Assembly: GCA_030752795.1 (NCBI GenBank)
Contig: JASMDM010000042.1
Coordinates: 1-35,585 of the forward strand
DNA length: 35,585 nt
Reading direction: 5' to 3'
Source: SAR202 cluster bacterium
GTDB taxonomy: Bacteria > Chloroflexota > Dehalococcoidia > Lucifugimonadales > UBA1123
A program made the translations under genes and the position numbers. Position 1 is the first letter of the stretch. Each line of letters opens with the position of its first letter. Shown here piece by piece: positions 14,901 to 22,477 of the stretch. Below the pieces are notes generated by a model. It did no database searches and was not told where the DNA came from. It saw only the letters and a program-made list of their open reading frames with translations.

Positions 14901-15552
14901 ATTCGGTCGAATCGAGAGCGCCCGACCCGTTGCGAGATAGCCAACCGTAGATCACGTTGGCGCGGTCAAGCACAAACCGAGCGTCCGTTTCCGGCGCGAG
15001 CAGCTCATCGGGTACGCTCGCAGTTGCGTCATTGCCGTCCGAGGACGATCGCAGGCTGATTAAGTTGCCGGGGTCGAACTCGTACACGAAGCCGTCGTCG
15101 GGGTTGCTTTGGACCGATGTTGCGCCGTTTCGGAACTCGTCGATGAAACGCTGGCGAGCGCAATACCGTTGGCAGAACTCCAGCGTGGTTCTGAACGCCG
15201 CCGCCTTTTCGAACGCGTGCTCATCGGCGAACGCCGCCATCTCGCGCCGCAATTCGGCTTCGGTCCACTGCACATCGCCGCGCAAGAATCCCATCACCCG
15301 GTCGACGATCTCGGCGTAGTCGCTCGCCGAAATCTCGCCGCGACACGGTCCCGTGCAGTAACCGAGCTCGAAGTTCAGGCTCTTGCGATACGGTCGTGCG
15401 TCGGTGCACCAGCGCAGCCGGAAGTGGCGGTTGATGACGCCGAGCACGTCGGCCACGAGGTATTGGTCGCCAATCGGCCCGAACACCGCGCCTCCCGTGG
15501 CGTCAGGGTCGTTTACTACTTTGCACGTTGGGAACTCGTCGTCGGTCATCAA
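14899..15552 (-). CDS. UvrC/Cho-like protein, C-terminal part (frameshifted)
   Basis: A 217-residue frame that continues the GIY-YIG nuclease encoded just upstream. It begins inside the expected sequence KYERYLYILMTDDEFPTCKV. The cysteine cluster RLRWCTDARPYRKSLNFELG and YCTGPCRG resembles the UvrC cysteine region. The UVR motif segment ELRREMAAFADEHAFEKAAA FRTTLE follows, the helix pair UvrC uses to contact UvrB. The RNase H-like nuclease and helix-hairpin-helix domains of full UvrC are absent, so the intact protein (about 327 residues) would be a shorter Cho-type or UvrC-related incision protein. Confidence 0.75.
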   Translation of the reverse strand: MMTDDEFPTCKVVNDPDATGGAVFGPIGDQYLVADVLGVINRHFRLRWCTDARPYRKSLNFELGYCTGPCRGEISASDYAEIVDRVMGFLRGDVQWTEAELRREMAAFADEHAFEKAAAFRTTLEFCQRYCARQRFIDEFRNGATSVQSNPDDGFVYEFDPGNLISLRSSSDGNDATASVPDELLAPETDARFVLDRANVIYGWLSRNGSGALDSTE

Positions 15553-15883
15553 AATGTAGAGGTAGCGTTCGTACTTCTGCTGTCGGACGTGTGCACGGGA
15601 TTGCGCCGCTTGATCAGGTGATCTTCCAAGAGGAGCGCTAGCAGTTCGGAGGGTGTTTTGCGGAATTCGGCTCGGTCGATGCCCGGCGTCATGCGTTGAG
15701 CACGGTAGTCGAGTGCGGCACGGCTCGTTGAGAAGTAGCTCAGCATCCGCTGCCGGAGGCGCACGGACTTGCCGATGTAGATGAGCTTCCCGCGCACGTC
15801 GAAGAACGAGTACACGCCCGGACTCGACGGAACGTCTTTTTGATGGCTGCTACCAGGCGTTCGCGGGCATCGGTTTCGGGCAT
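15549..15883 (-). CDS. GIY-YIG nuclease domain of the UvrC/Cho-like protein (two frameshifts)
   Basis: The ATG at 15883 opens MPETDARERLVAAIKK, then the frame must shift by one to continue as DVPSSPGVYSFFDVRGKLIY and IGKSVRLRQRMLSYF. That stretch has the GIY-like GVY, the YIG triplet, the conserved arginines and, later, the catalytic-type glutamate in LLLEDHLIKRRNP. The first break fits loss of one A from an A6 run near 15837. The second, near 15590, fits CACAACGTC becoming CACACGTC and sends the frame to a premature stop before YERYLYI. With both bases restored the gene is intact and motif-complete, so sequence error or very recent decay is likely. Confidence 0.75.
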
Positions 15884-15927
15884 GTGTTTAGACTATCACG
15901 GTTTGGACGCAAACCGTCCGGGCGCCG

Positions 15928-16863
15928 TCAGGCGCTGAGCTTCGGAATCACCTCGGACGCCAAACGTTCGAGGTGCTCGGAGTGGTCGAACATCGGGTTG
16001 AGCATCAGCATGCCGGCCCCGCCTTCGACAATCTCGTTCAAGCCGTCTACGACTTGCGCGACGGAGCCGAAGACCGACACCGCCGGTCCCATCTCCGCGC
16101 GGCCGTACCACGCGCCGAACCACTCGGCGATGCGTCCCTCGGCACGGTCGCGCTCGTCGTCGATGGCCAGGTAGACGCGCTTTGAGATTGGGAACGCGTC
16201 CGGATCTCGTCCTCGCTCCTCTAGCTCGTTCCGAAGGGCGATGACGTGCTCTTTGAACTGCTCCGTGGTCGTGGACCCCGCGCCCATCCAGCCGTCTGCA
16301 AGGCGAGCCGTGCGTCGAAGTCCGCTGGGGTGCCTGCCGCCGAACCACAACGGCGGGTGCGGTTTCTGGACCGGTTTGGGCGACATCGGGACTCCGTCGA
16401 GTTGCCAGAACTGGCCGTCGAATTTAGCTTCGGCCTCGGTCCACAAAGCCTTCATCACCTGCACGCTCTCGGCGAAGTGTCGGGCGCGGCGGTCGGCCGG
16501 CCCACCGAACAGCGGGTACAGCGGCGGTCTGCCTCCGAGCGCGGTGCCGACGATCAACCTGCCTTCGCTGAGCACGTCGAGGGTGCTGAGCTGCTTGGCG
16601 AGCAGCACGGGGTTGCGCGTCGTCGCTATGATGACCGCTGAACCGAGTTTGATGGTGTTCGTGATGCCGGCCAGGTAGGACAGGAACGAAACCGGCTCCG
16701 GCGTGGGCGTCGTTCCAAGGATCTGCTCGGCAACCCAGAGACTGTGGTACCCCAACTCCTCGGCTCTATGCGCGAACGAGCGAACAAGGTCGAGATCGAC
16801 TTCGCCTTCGGCGAACGCTTGCGGTACGGCGATGGCGCAGGGCAGGGGCCACTGTTGAGACAT
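15928..16863 (-). CDS. LLM-class (luciferase-like) flavin-dependent oxidoreductase
   Basis: About 311 residues of a bacterial-luciferase-like TIM barrel using FMN or F420. Family landmarks are LVRSFAHRAEELGYHSLWVA, the strand segment NTIKLGSAVIIATTRNPVLL, the helix AKQLSTLDVLSEGRLIVGTA and the phosphate-binding PVQKPHPPLWFGGRHPSGLR with RTARLADGWMGAG. These enzymes are monooxygenases or hydride-transfer enzymes; the substrate cannot be read from the sequence. Two starts are possible, 16872 and 16863. GGAG is too close to the first, so the second is preferred. It stands alone between a broken nuclease gene and a repeat region. Confidence 0.88.
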   Translation of the reverse strand: MSQQWPLPCAIAVPQAFAEGEVDLDLVRSFAHRAEELGYHSLWVAEQILGTTPTPEPVSFLSYLAGITNTIKLGSAVIIATTRNPVLLAKQLSTLDVLSEGRLIVGTALGGRPPLYPLFGGPADRRARHFAESVQVMKALWTEAEAKFDGQFWQLDGVPMSPKPVQKPHPPLWFGGRHPSGLRRTARLADGWMGAGSTTTEQFKEHVIALRNELEERGRDPDAFPISKRVYLAIDDERDRAEGRIAEWFGAWYGRAEMGPAVSVFGSVAQVVDGLNEIVEGGAGMLMLNPMFDHSEHLERLASEVIPKLSA

Positions 16864-17003
16864 GGTGTCCATACTCCGGATTGGTGATATTTGGCGTTAC
16901 GTGGATTTTTTGGTCGGTGTGGGTGCGTTAGGGCGATGGTCGATCTGGCTAATTCTTTGCGCGCGCGAGTCGCCCATGAAGAGTCCTTGTGTCTTCGATA
17001 ACA

Positions 17004-17167
17004 GGCGGGAGGGTTTGAAGAGCCCGTCTCAGAAGTCGTGAATAGGGCCTGTTCGTCGGTAATACGGCGGGGTTGTCGTGCCTGGCGGACGTATCGGAAT
17101 CGCGATTTTGGACGTTTTGAGAGGCTCGCGGCGACTTATGAGATAGGCTCTGAAACCCTCCCCTAGG
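17004..17167. repeat. Palindromic repeat R3 split by a small insertion
   Basis: The left half GGCGGGAGGGTTTGAA (17004-17019) and the right half TGAAACCCTCCCCTAGGG (17151-17168) together rebuild the R3 palindrome seen intact at 7411-7437, with TGAA present twice. The intervening 131 bases are the MITE described separately. No gene is seen between 16873 and 17211. Confidence 0.85.
17020..17150. mobile_element. 131 bp MITE with 19 bp terminal inverted repeats and TGAA target duplication
   Basis: The left end GAGCCCGTCTCAGAAGTCG (17020-17038) and the reverse complement of the right end, GAGCCTATCTCATAAGTCG (17132-17150), match at 16 of 19 positions. The element is flanked on both sides by TGAA (17016-17019 and 17151-17154). 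Removing it and one TGAA regenerates a complete R3 palindrome, giving an empty-site comparison within the same window. The interior has no ORF of note, so it is a non-autonomous element needing a transposase in trans. The parent family is not certain; a 4 bp duplication and GAGCC-type ends point loosely to IS4/IS5-like elements. Confidence 0.8.
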
Positions 17168-17211
17168 GATCGCATAACGATGTCATCGATTCGTCGCCGA
17201 TGGCGTGCGAT

Positions 17212-17541
17212 CTACGAATGTAGCTGCCAGTGCTCGACTTCGGAATGGTGGATGAGTCTGCTCAAATCGACCACGTAGTCATCGAAGTCTTTTTGTGAGT
17301 TCGGCTCGCCGAACATTCGCCGTTCCGTGGCCTCCATCTCGGTGAGGCTCTCGTAGCGGAGTTCGACGACGATGCGGTCGGTGCGTCCGCTGTTGAAGTC
17401 CGACAGCACTCGTATCGGCTGGTCGATGCCGTGCTTGGTCATAATGTCGTTGACTCGTTTGACGTGCTCGGTGAGTTCGGCGCCTTTGCCGACCTTGCCG
17501 TAGAAGATGCGTCTTTGAAGTATCGCCAAGTTCCACCTCAC
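17212..17541 (-). CDS. Small hypothetical protein, possible dimeric alpha-beta barrel
   Basis: A 109-residue protein, MRWNLAILQRRIFYGKVGKG then AELTEHVKRVNDIMTKHGID, with the pattern strand-helix-strand-helix. IRVLSDFNSGRTDRIVVELR is a likely strand pair and LTEMEATERRMFGEPNSQKD a helix. This resembles NIPSNAP/EthD-like ferredoxin-fold dimers, but I do not recognise a precise family and the active function is unknown. The start may be the GTG at 17541 or a TTG at 17529, with GAGGTG between them. It is a separate gene 47 bases downstream of larB on the same strand, so it could be co-transcribed. Confidence 0.6.
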   Translation of the reverse strand: MRWNLAILQRRIFYGKVGKGAELTEHVKRVNDIMTKHGIDQPIRVLSDFNSGRTDRIVVELRYESLTEMEATERRMFGEPNSQKDFDDYVVDLSRLIHHSEVEHWQLHS

Positions 17542-17588
17542 TCACCCTGTCAAAGTGTGGCCGATTGCGTCGGCGTCCGGAGCCGTCG

Positions 17589-18368
17589 CTATTTCCGGTT
17601 GGCCGCCAGTGTTATCGTCGCGGCAAGATAGCCCGCGCCGAATCCGTTGTCGATGTTCACGACGCCCACTCCCGGGGCGCACGAGTTGAGCATCGCCAGC
17701 AGCGCCGCGAGTCCGTCAAAACTTGCGCCGTAGCCTACCGACGTAGGCACCGCGATGATTGGGACGTTGACCAACCCGCCCACGACCGACGGCAACGCGC
17801 CTTCCATTCCGGCCACGACGACCAGCGCACTGGACTCTCGCATTACCGACACGTGATCGAGCAATCGATGAAGGCCGGCTACCCCGACGTCGAAGACTCG
17901 CTCGACTTCGCAGCCCATCAGCTCCGCCGTCACGACGGCTTCCATCGCGACCGGCAGATCCGCCGTGCCGGCACAGAGCACGGTCACACCGGTTACCTGG
18001 TCGCGCGCCGTCCTTCGGTCAACGAGGATGGTTTGAGCCAACTCATCGTAGGTGGCGTCGGCAACGGCAGCGGCCAACACGGCCTGGTAGGCTTCCGGGC
18101 TGGCCCGGGTGACCAGCAACCGGTCCGATCTTTCGAGATGGGCGGCGGCGATCGACCCAATTTGCGCCGGGGTTTTGCCCTGGCCGAACACGACTTCCGG
18201 GAACCCCTTGCGGATCGCGCGGTGGTGGTCGATCTTCGCGAAGTCGAGATCCTCGTACGGCAGGTCACGCAGCTTGGCAACGACCTCGTCTATGCCGAGG
18301 TCGTTTTGCTTGAAATCCTCAAGCATCGCGCGCAAGTGGTTTTCGTCGATCTCGATCCTCCCGATCAT
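17589..18368 (-). CDS. larB: Nickel pincer cofactor biosynthesis protein LarB
   Basis: A 259-residue protein with the PurE-like fold of LarB, which carboxylates and hydrolyses nicotinic acid adenine dinucleotide in the first step of nickel-pincer nucleotide synthesis for lactate racemase and relatives. The N-terminal helical part LRDLPYEDLDFAKIDHHRAI then RKGFPEVVFGQGKTPAQIGS is characteristic. The C-terminal PurE-like core contains VLCAGTADLPVAMEAVVTAE, VGVAGLHRLLDHVSVMRESS, VVVAGMEGALPSVVGGLVNV and PIIAVPTSVGYGASFDGLAA. The ATG at 18368 is preferred over a TTG three codons upstream. LarC, LarE and a lactate-racemase-like enzyme are not nearby, so the rest of the pathway must be elsewhere if it is present. 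Confidence 0.9.
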   Translation of the reverse strand: MIGRIEIDENHLRAMLEDFKQNDLGIDEVVAKLRDLPYEDLDFAKIDHHRAIRKGFPEVVFGQGKTPAQIGSIAAAHLERSDRLLVTRASPEAYQAVLAAAVADATYDELAQTILVDRRTARDQVTGVTVLCAGTADLPVAMEAVVTAELMGCEVERVFDVGVAGLHRLLDHVSVMRESSALVVVAGMEGALPSVVGGLVNVPIIAVPTSVGYGASFDGLAALLAMLNSCAPGVGVVNIDNGFGAGYLAATITLAANRK

Positions 18369-18583
18369 GGACTGCAATGTCTCTGTGACACCATTTTACA
18401 GCTATCGGAGTATATCGTCAGACGGGAGGGGGCGTAAAGTTTGTAGGCGAAGTTCGGCATGATTGAATCTGTGCAGTCGGGTTGAGAGCGCGGACGCGGG
18501 TTCGGCGCTTCGTAGGGTCCGATTCCGCCCAAATCTCCAGCGCAGCGAAATACGGCGATGGCGCCCGGACGCGCTTCAATCGA

Positions 18584-19078
18584 TCACTGGATTACGCGCG
18601 TACCCGCAATCATGTCGTGGATGCATCGTCGGTCTTCCCTGAAAATAAATAATACGTCGACAATCCCGAACAACGGGACGATGCCCAAAAAAAACGTGAT
18701 CCAAGCCCGAAGCAACACGTTGGGAACGAAGCCCCCGTTTTGCTCGGTGCTTGCCTGGACTATCCGGATGTCGAGAGCTTTCTTGCCGATGGTTTGGCCG
18801 TACTTCGACAGCAGGACCACCTGCACTATTGGTATCGCCAGCAGCGTCAGCAAAGAGAGCCCGCCCAACCCATCGTCAATCGCGAAAGAGATAACGATGA
18901 CAGCGACGGCGACGCCAAACAGTATTACGTCAATAATCTTGGTCACCAGTCGAGCGCCCCTGCCTGCCAACCGTCGCCTTTGGCGAGGCGCCGCGGCAGC
19001 CCCGGACAACGGCTCGCCGCAGCTTGAGCAATACGAGGAGCCGTCAATATCGGAGGCGCCACAGTTTGAGCAATACAC
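18584..19078 (-). CDS. Zinc-ribbon RDD family membrane protein
   Basis: About 165 residues. The N-terminus is a zinc ribbon, YCSNCGASDIDGSSYCSSCG, with two CxxC pairs. A basic linker leads to the RDD domain: AGRGARLVTKIIDVILFGVA (with R and D as in the family name), a second membrane segment LSLLTLLAIPIVQVVLLSKY, the conserved GQTIGKKALDIRIV and a third segment RAWITFFLGIVPLFGIVDVL, ending DRRCIHDMIAGTRVI. RDD proteins are inner-membrane proteins of mostly unknown function; some are linked to ion transport. The start may be the GTG at 19078, with AAGGGG just upstream, or an in-frame GTG at 19096. Confidence 0.82.
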   Translation of the reverse strand: MYCSNCGASDIDGSSYCSSCGEPLSGAAAAPRQRRRLAGRGARLVTKIIDVILFGVAVAVIVISFAIDDGLGGLSLLTLLAIPIVQVVLLSKYGQTIGKKALDIRIVQASTEQNGGFVPNVLLRAWITFFLGIVPLFGIVDVLFIFREDRRCIHDMIAGTRVIQ

Positions 19079-19249
19079 TTTCGCCCCTTCTTCCACGAGA
19101 CGCCATTCTCTTTGCGATCAGGGTTTGCTCGACAGTTGGATACTCTTCATCGCTCGCGAAACCGGTGCGAGTGTATAGTCAACCACGCACATGCGTAAGG
19201 TCAGCCGCACGATGCTCGCGGAGACAGATCGGTTGGCGATCCGGATTCG

Positions 19250-21001
19250 TCAGTACCCCAGCGCGATTGCAGGTCGAAACGCATCGACGCCCGCGTGGAT
19301 CAGTCCGGTTTCATAGTCGATCGCGATCGCCGACGGCCGCGAGAAGTTGCCGGTCATTCCGGGCTCCTCCTCGACGACCTTGACTAGATGGCCGAAGTCA
19401 CGCAACCCTTGCACGACGTCTTCGGGTATCCGAGCATCGACCAGTGTCTCGCGGCCGCTCGCGTCGACGGTGGGCTGAACGAGCGCCTCCTGCGGCGACA
19501 TGCCGAACGCGACGACGTTCGACACGACCTGCACTCCGCGGTTCATGATCCGACGCGCTCCCGGGGCTCCTTGGCACAGCATCGGCCGTCCGTCCTTGAA
19601 CACCATCACCGGCGCCATGTTGTTCAACGGTCGCTTCCAGCCCGCCAACGAATTCGCGTACCCGGCCATCGGGATGAACCACGCCATCCCGCCGACCAGG
19701 TAGACGCCCGTGCCTGGAGGATTTTGTCCCGAGCCGAAGAAACCGGTGTGAGTGGTTGAGACCGCGTTGCGGTCCTTGTCCACGACATTGATGTGAGTCG
19801 TGTCTTCGTCGTTGCTGTCCATCGCCGCTCGTGGAACCGAAGCACCGACTTTTCCGCCCTGGTGTTGCCACGGATCGTGTTCGGCCCTGTCGAGGTAGTG
19901 TGCCCAAGGCTCCTCGTCCATGCCGACGCCGATGTCAGCTCGGCCCGAATCTCGGATCAGGTCCGCCATTTCACCGGCGTACTCCTCCGACAACATGCCG
20001 GCGAGCGGAACGTCGGCGTGCTCCCAATCGCCGAGGTAGCGGAACCTGTCCGCGTAGGCGTGACGGGCGGCCTGGATGAACGCATGCAGATGTTCGACAG
20101 AGTTGTGCTGCATGTTGGCGACGCCCAGGTTTTCGAGCATTCGATAGACCTGCATGTTCGTCACGGCGCCGCTCGGCGTCGGCACGATCGCAACTTCGTG
20201 GCCCAGATAGGGGACGGTCAACGGAGGTGAGACGCCGGGCTTGTAGTCGTGCAGGTCCTGAGCCGTCAGAACTCCGCCCGCGTCGCGCATGTAGCGGCCG
20301 ATCTCGTCGGCGACTTCGCCCTCGTACATTGCCGCGGCGCCCTGTTTGCTGATCTTTCGCAGCAGGTCGCCGAGCTCACGCTGCACGACCTTTTCGCCGG
20401 GCTGAGGATGGCTACGCGGCGCCCGTCCTTCAGGCATCCACATCGAGGCGATGTAAGAGTCTTTGCCGAACATCTCGGGGTTGTTCGCCGTATACAGCGT
20501 GAGATGCCAGTTCGAATGGAATCCGTCCGACGCCAACGCGATCGACGGCTCGACGACCTGCTCCAGCGGCAGCGAGCCGAACCTGGAGTGCGCCTCGCAC
20601 AATCCGGCGCAAGTCGCGGGGACGGTGACCGACAGCGGACCGTCCTGGTTGGCGCCACCTTCGACGTCGAATAGCTGGATGCCGCCCGCCGGGGCCGCGC
20701 CGATCACGTTGTACATGTCCGTATGTGCGGCCCGAGGAGCACGGCCGTTGAAGTCGATCGCATAAGTCTTGCCTTCCCCGGCCATGTGCACCAGCATGTA
20801 ACCCATGCCCGCGATGGTGGCCATGTACGGCTCCAGCACGATGTTGCAGAACGCCATCGCGACCGCCGCGTCGACGGCGTTGCCGCCGGCTTTCAGCATC
20901 GCCATGCCAGCTTCCGCAGACGGAGGTTGCATCGCGGTGACCGCTCCGTTTTCGGCGACGACTTCCAGTTTGCTCGGGTTCCAAACGCTTCTCAGTGCCA
21001 T
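19250..21001 (-). CDS. ggt: Gamma-glutamyltransferase family protein
   Basis: A 583-residue Ntn-hydrolase that cleaves itself before a threonine and transfers or hydrolyses gamma-glutamyl groups, as in glutathione breakdown, or acts as a related acylase. The large-subunit part has AVTAMQPPSAEAGMAMLKAG and GGNAVDAAVAMAFCNIVLEP, and the substrate-contacting RAPRAA. The processing site is DEDTTHINVVDKDRNAVSTT, with the nucleophile at about T401. The small-subunit part has FGSGQNPPGTGVYLVGG and later PGARRIMNRGVQVVSNVVAF. No classical signal peptide is seen, unlike secreted GGTs, so a cytosolic role is more likely. The start at 21001 has GAGGTCAGGTC just upstream. Confidence 0.9.
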   Translation of the reverse strand: MALRSVWNPSKLEVVAENGAVTAMQPPSAEAGMAMLKAGGNAVDAAVAMAFCNIVLEPYMATIAGMGYMLVHMAGEGKTYAIDFNGRAPRAAHTDMYNVIGAAPAGGIQLFDVEGGANQDGPLSVTVPATCAGLCEAHSRFGSLPLEQVVEPSIALASDGFHSNWHLTLYTANNPEMFGKDSYIASMWMPEGRAPRSHPQPGEKVVQRELGDLLRKISKQGAAAMYEGEVADEIGRYMRDAGGVLTAQDLHDYKPGVSPPLTVPYLGHEVAIVPTPSGAVTNMQVYRMLENLGVANMQHNSVEHLHAFIQAARHAYADRFRYLGDWEHADVPLAGMLSEEYAGEMADLIRDSGRADIGVGMDEEPWAHYLDRAEHDPWQHQGGKVGASVPRAAMDSNDEDTTHINVVDKDRNAVSTTHTGFFGSGQNPPGTGVYLVGGMAWFIPMAGYANSLAGWKRPLNNMAPVMVFKDGRPMLCQGAPGARRIMNRGVQVVSNVVAFGMSPQEALVQPTVDASGRETLVDARIPEDVVQGLRDFGHLVKVVEEEPGMTGNFSRPSAIAIDYETGLIHAGVDAFRPAIALGY

Positions 21002-21030
21002 GACCTGACCTCGCTGGTTCTTGTCTCGAT

Positions 21031-21058
21031 AGTGTACAATCTTGCCGTCATCATGCAA
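21031..21058 (-). promoter_or_regulatory. Possible promoter for the gamma-glutamyltransferase gene
   Basis: On the minus strand, TTGCAT (21058-21053), a 16-base spacer and TACACT (21036-21031). This would give a short leader of about 25 bases. Weak match. Confidence 0.3.
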
Positions 21059-21099
21059 GTCGATTCCGCAATCTCAGTTCACACCCAAGTTCGCTCGAC

Positions 21100-22389
21100 G
21101 TGGCAGTAGAGGACGCCGGGACGGACCCGGCGTCGGGCCGATCTGAGAGCGAGCCCGCTCCCGACATTCCGCCGTCGCTCCCGCCGTGGGCGGCTTTCGC
21201 GTTCCGCGACTACCGCATCCTTTGGTTTTCGTCTGTCGCGTCGCTCATCACGATGCAGCTCCGCATGCTCGTGGCCGGCGTCTGGCTCTATGGCGCGACC
21301 GACTCCGGCGTGCAACTCGGCATGCTTGGCGTGGTCCAACTGGCGGTCCAGCTCCCGGGAATCCTGTACGGCGGCGCACTCGCCGATCAGATGGACCGCA
21401 AGAAGCTCATCGCGTTGACTCAGTCCGCCAGTTTCGTCGTGATTGCCATTCTAGCGGCGCTTATGGCTGCTGATGCGCTGGCGCCCTGGCACATCTACGC
21501 CTCGACCGCGTTCCTCGGCCTAACCAGCATGCTCGGGAACCCGGCCCGGTCCGCGCTCACCGCCAACCTCGTGCCGCGTTCACACCTGATGCACGCCGTC
21601 ACAGCCAACACCGCCACGTTCCAGATCGGTGCGATTCTTGCGCCGCTGGCGTTCGCCGCCGCCGTCACGCGATTCGGTATGACGCCAACCTTCGTCTTGG
21701 CCGCCGTAATCGCCATACCCGCGTTCCTGATGCCTCTGATGATCCGCACTCAGGGCATGCCAATAGATCGTCAAGGCGAGGGCTCAATGGTGCGCAGGAT
21801 CGTCGAAGGCTTTCACTACGTCCGCGTGCACCCCATTTTGCCAGGACTATACATTATGGACGTCGGCGTAACCATAGTCAGCCACTATCGCCTGATACTG
21901 CCGATGATCGCTGACAAGATGTTCCGTGCCGGAGCGGGCGCAGTTGGCATACTCAACGCCGCCAACTCGTCGGGCGGCGTCCTCGGCACCTTCGCGGTTC
22001 TGTCACTGACGCGATTTCGGGCGAAGGGGATGCTGGTGGTCTATGCCACGCTCATCTACACCCTGCTTCTGATCGTCTTCGGCTTGAACACATGGCTCTG
22101 GCTCGGAACGATCATCATCATCGGCATGGGGGCGTCCGACGCAATCGGAATGACAACGCGCCAAACGACCGTTCAACTCACCACCACGGACAACATGAGA
22201 GGGAGGGCGGTCAGCTTCTCCTCAATGTCCGCGATGAGCGCAAACAACCTGGGTACTTTCGAAGTCGGCTACATGTCAGAACAGATCGGAGCTGGCAACA
22301 CGATGATCTTGGGCGGCGTCATCGGCGTCGTTGTGGTGCTGGCAATGTGGGTTCTGGTGCGAGGCATGCGGGAGTACCGGTACCCGTGA
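21100..22389 (+). CDS. MFS transporter (EntS/MFS_3-like)
   Basis: A 429-residue inner-membrane carrier with about twelve hydrophobic segments and a roughly 30-residue Pro/Glu-rich cytosolic N-terminus. The start of the fold, FAFRDYRILWFSSVASLITM, and the loop after helix 2, LYGGALADQMDRKKLIALTQ (the G-x-x-x-D-R-x-x-R/K motif A), are typical of MFS members related to enterobactin exporters. GLTSMLGNPARSALTANLVP and VHPILPGLYIMDVGVTIVSH also fit that group. The substrate is unknown; export of small molecules is the usual role. The GTG start at 21100 lacks a clear ribosome site. It is divergent from the gamma-glutamyltransferase gene. Confidence 0.87.
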   Translation: MAVEDAGTDPASGRSESEPAPDIPPSLPPWAAFAFRDYRILWFSSVASLITMQLRMLVAGVWLYGATDSGVQLGMLGVVQLAVQLPGILYGGALADQMDRKKLIALTQSASFVVIAILAALMAADALAPWHIYASTAFLGLTSMLGNPARSALTANLVPRSHLMHAVTANTATFQIGAILAPLAFAAAVTRFGMTPTFVLAAVIAIPAFLMPLMIRTQGMPIDRQGEGSMVRRIVEGFHYVRVHPILPGLYIMDVGVTIVSHYRLILPMIADKMFRAGAGAVGILNAANSSGGVLGTFAVLSLTRFRAKGMLVVYATLIYTLLLIVFGLNTWLWLGTIIIIGMGASDAIGMTTRQTTVQLTTTDNMRGRAVSFSSMSAMSANNLGTFEVGYMSEQIGAGNTMILGGVIGVVVVLAMWVLVRGMREYRYP

Positions 22390-22477
22390 GGCAGTCGTTT
22401 GGGCGCCGGCGCCTAATGCCAATCCAAACCTCTGACGTCCGCAAATGGGGCCTAGATCAAGGACTGGTCAGGTTGCC

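Noticed and set aside
15830-15845. Programmed frameshifting on the A run in the GIY-YIG gene
   Set aside because: Only five A residues preceded by C are present, not a classic A-AAA-AAG heptamer, and a second unrelated break follows; simple base loss is more economical.
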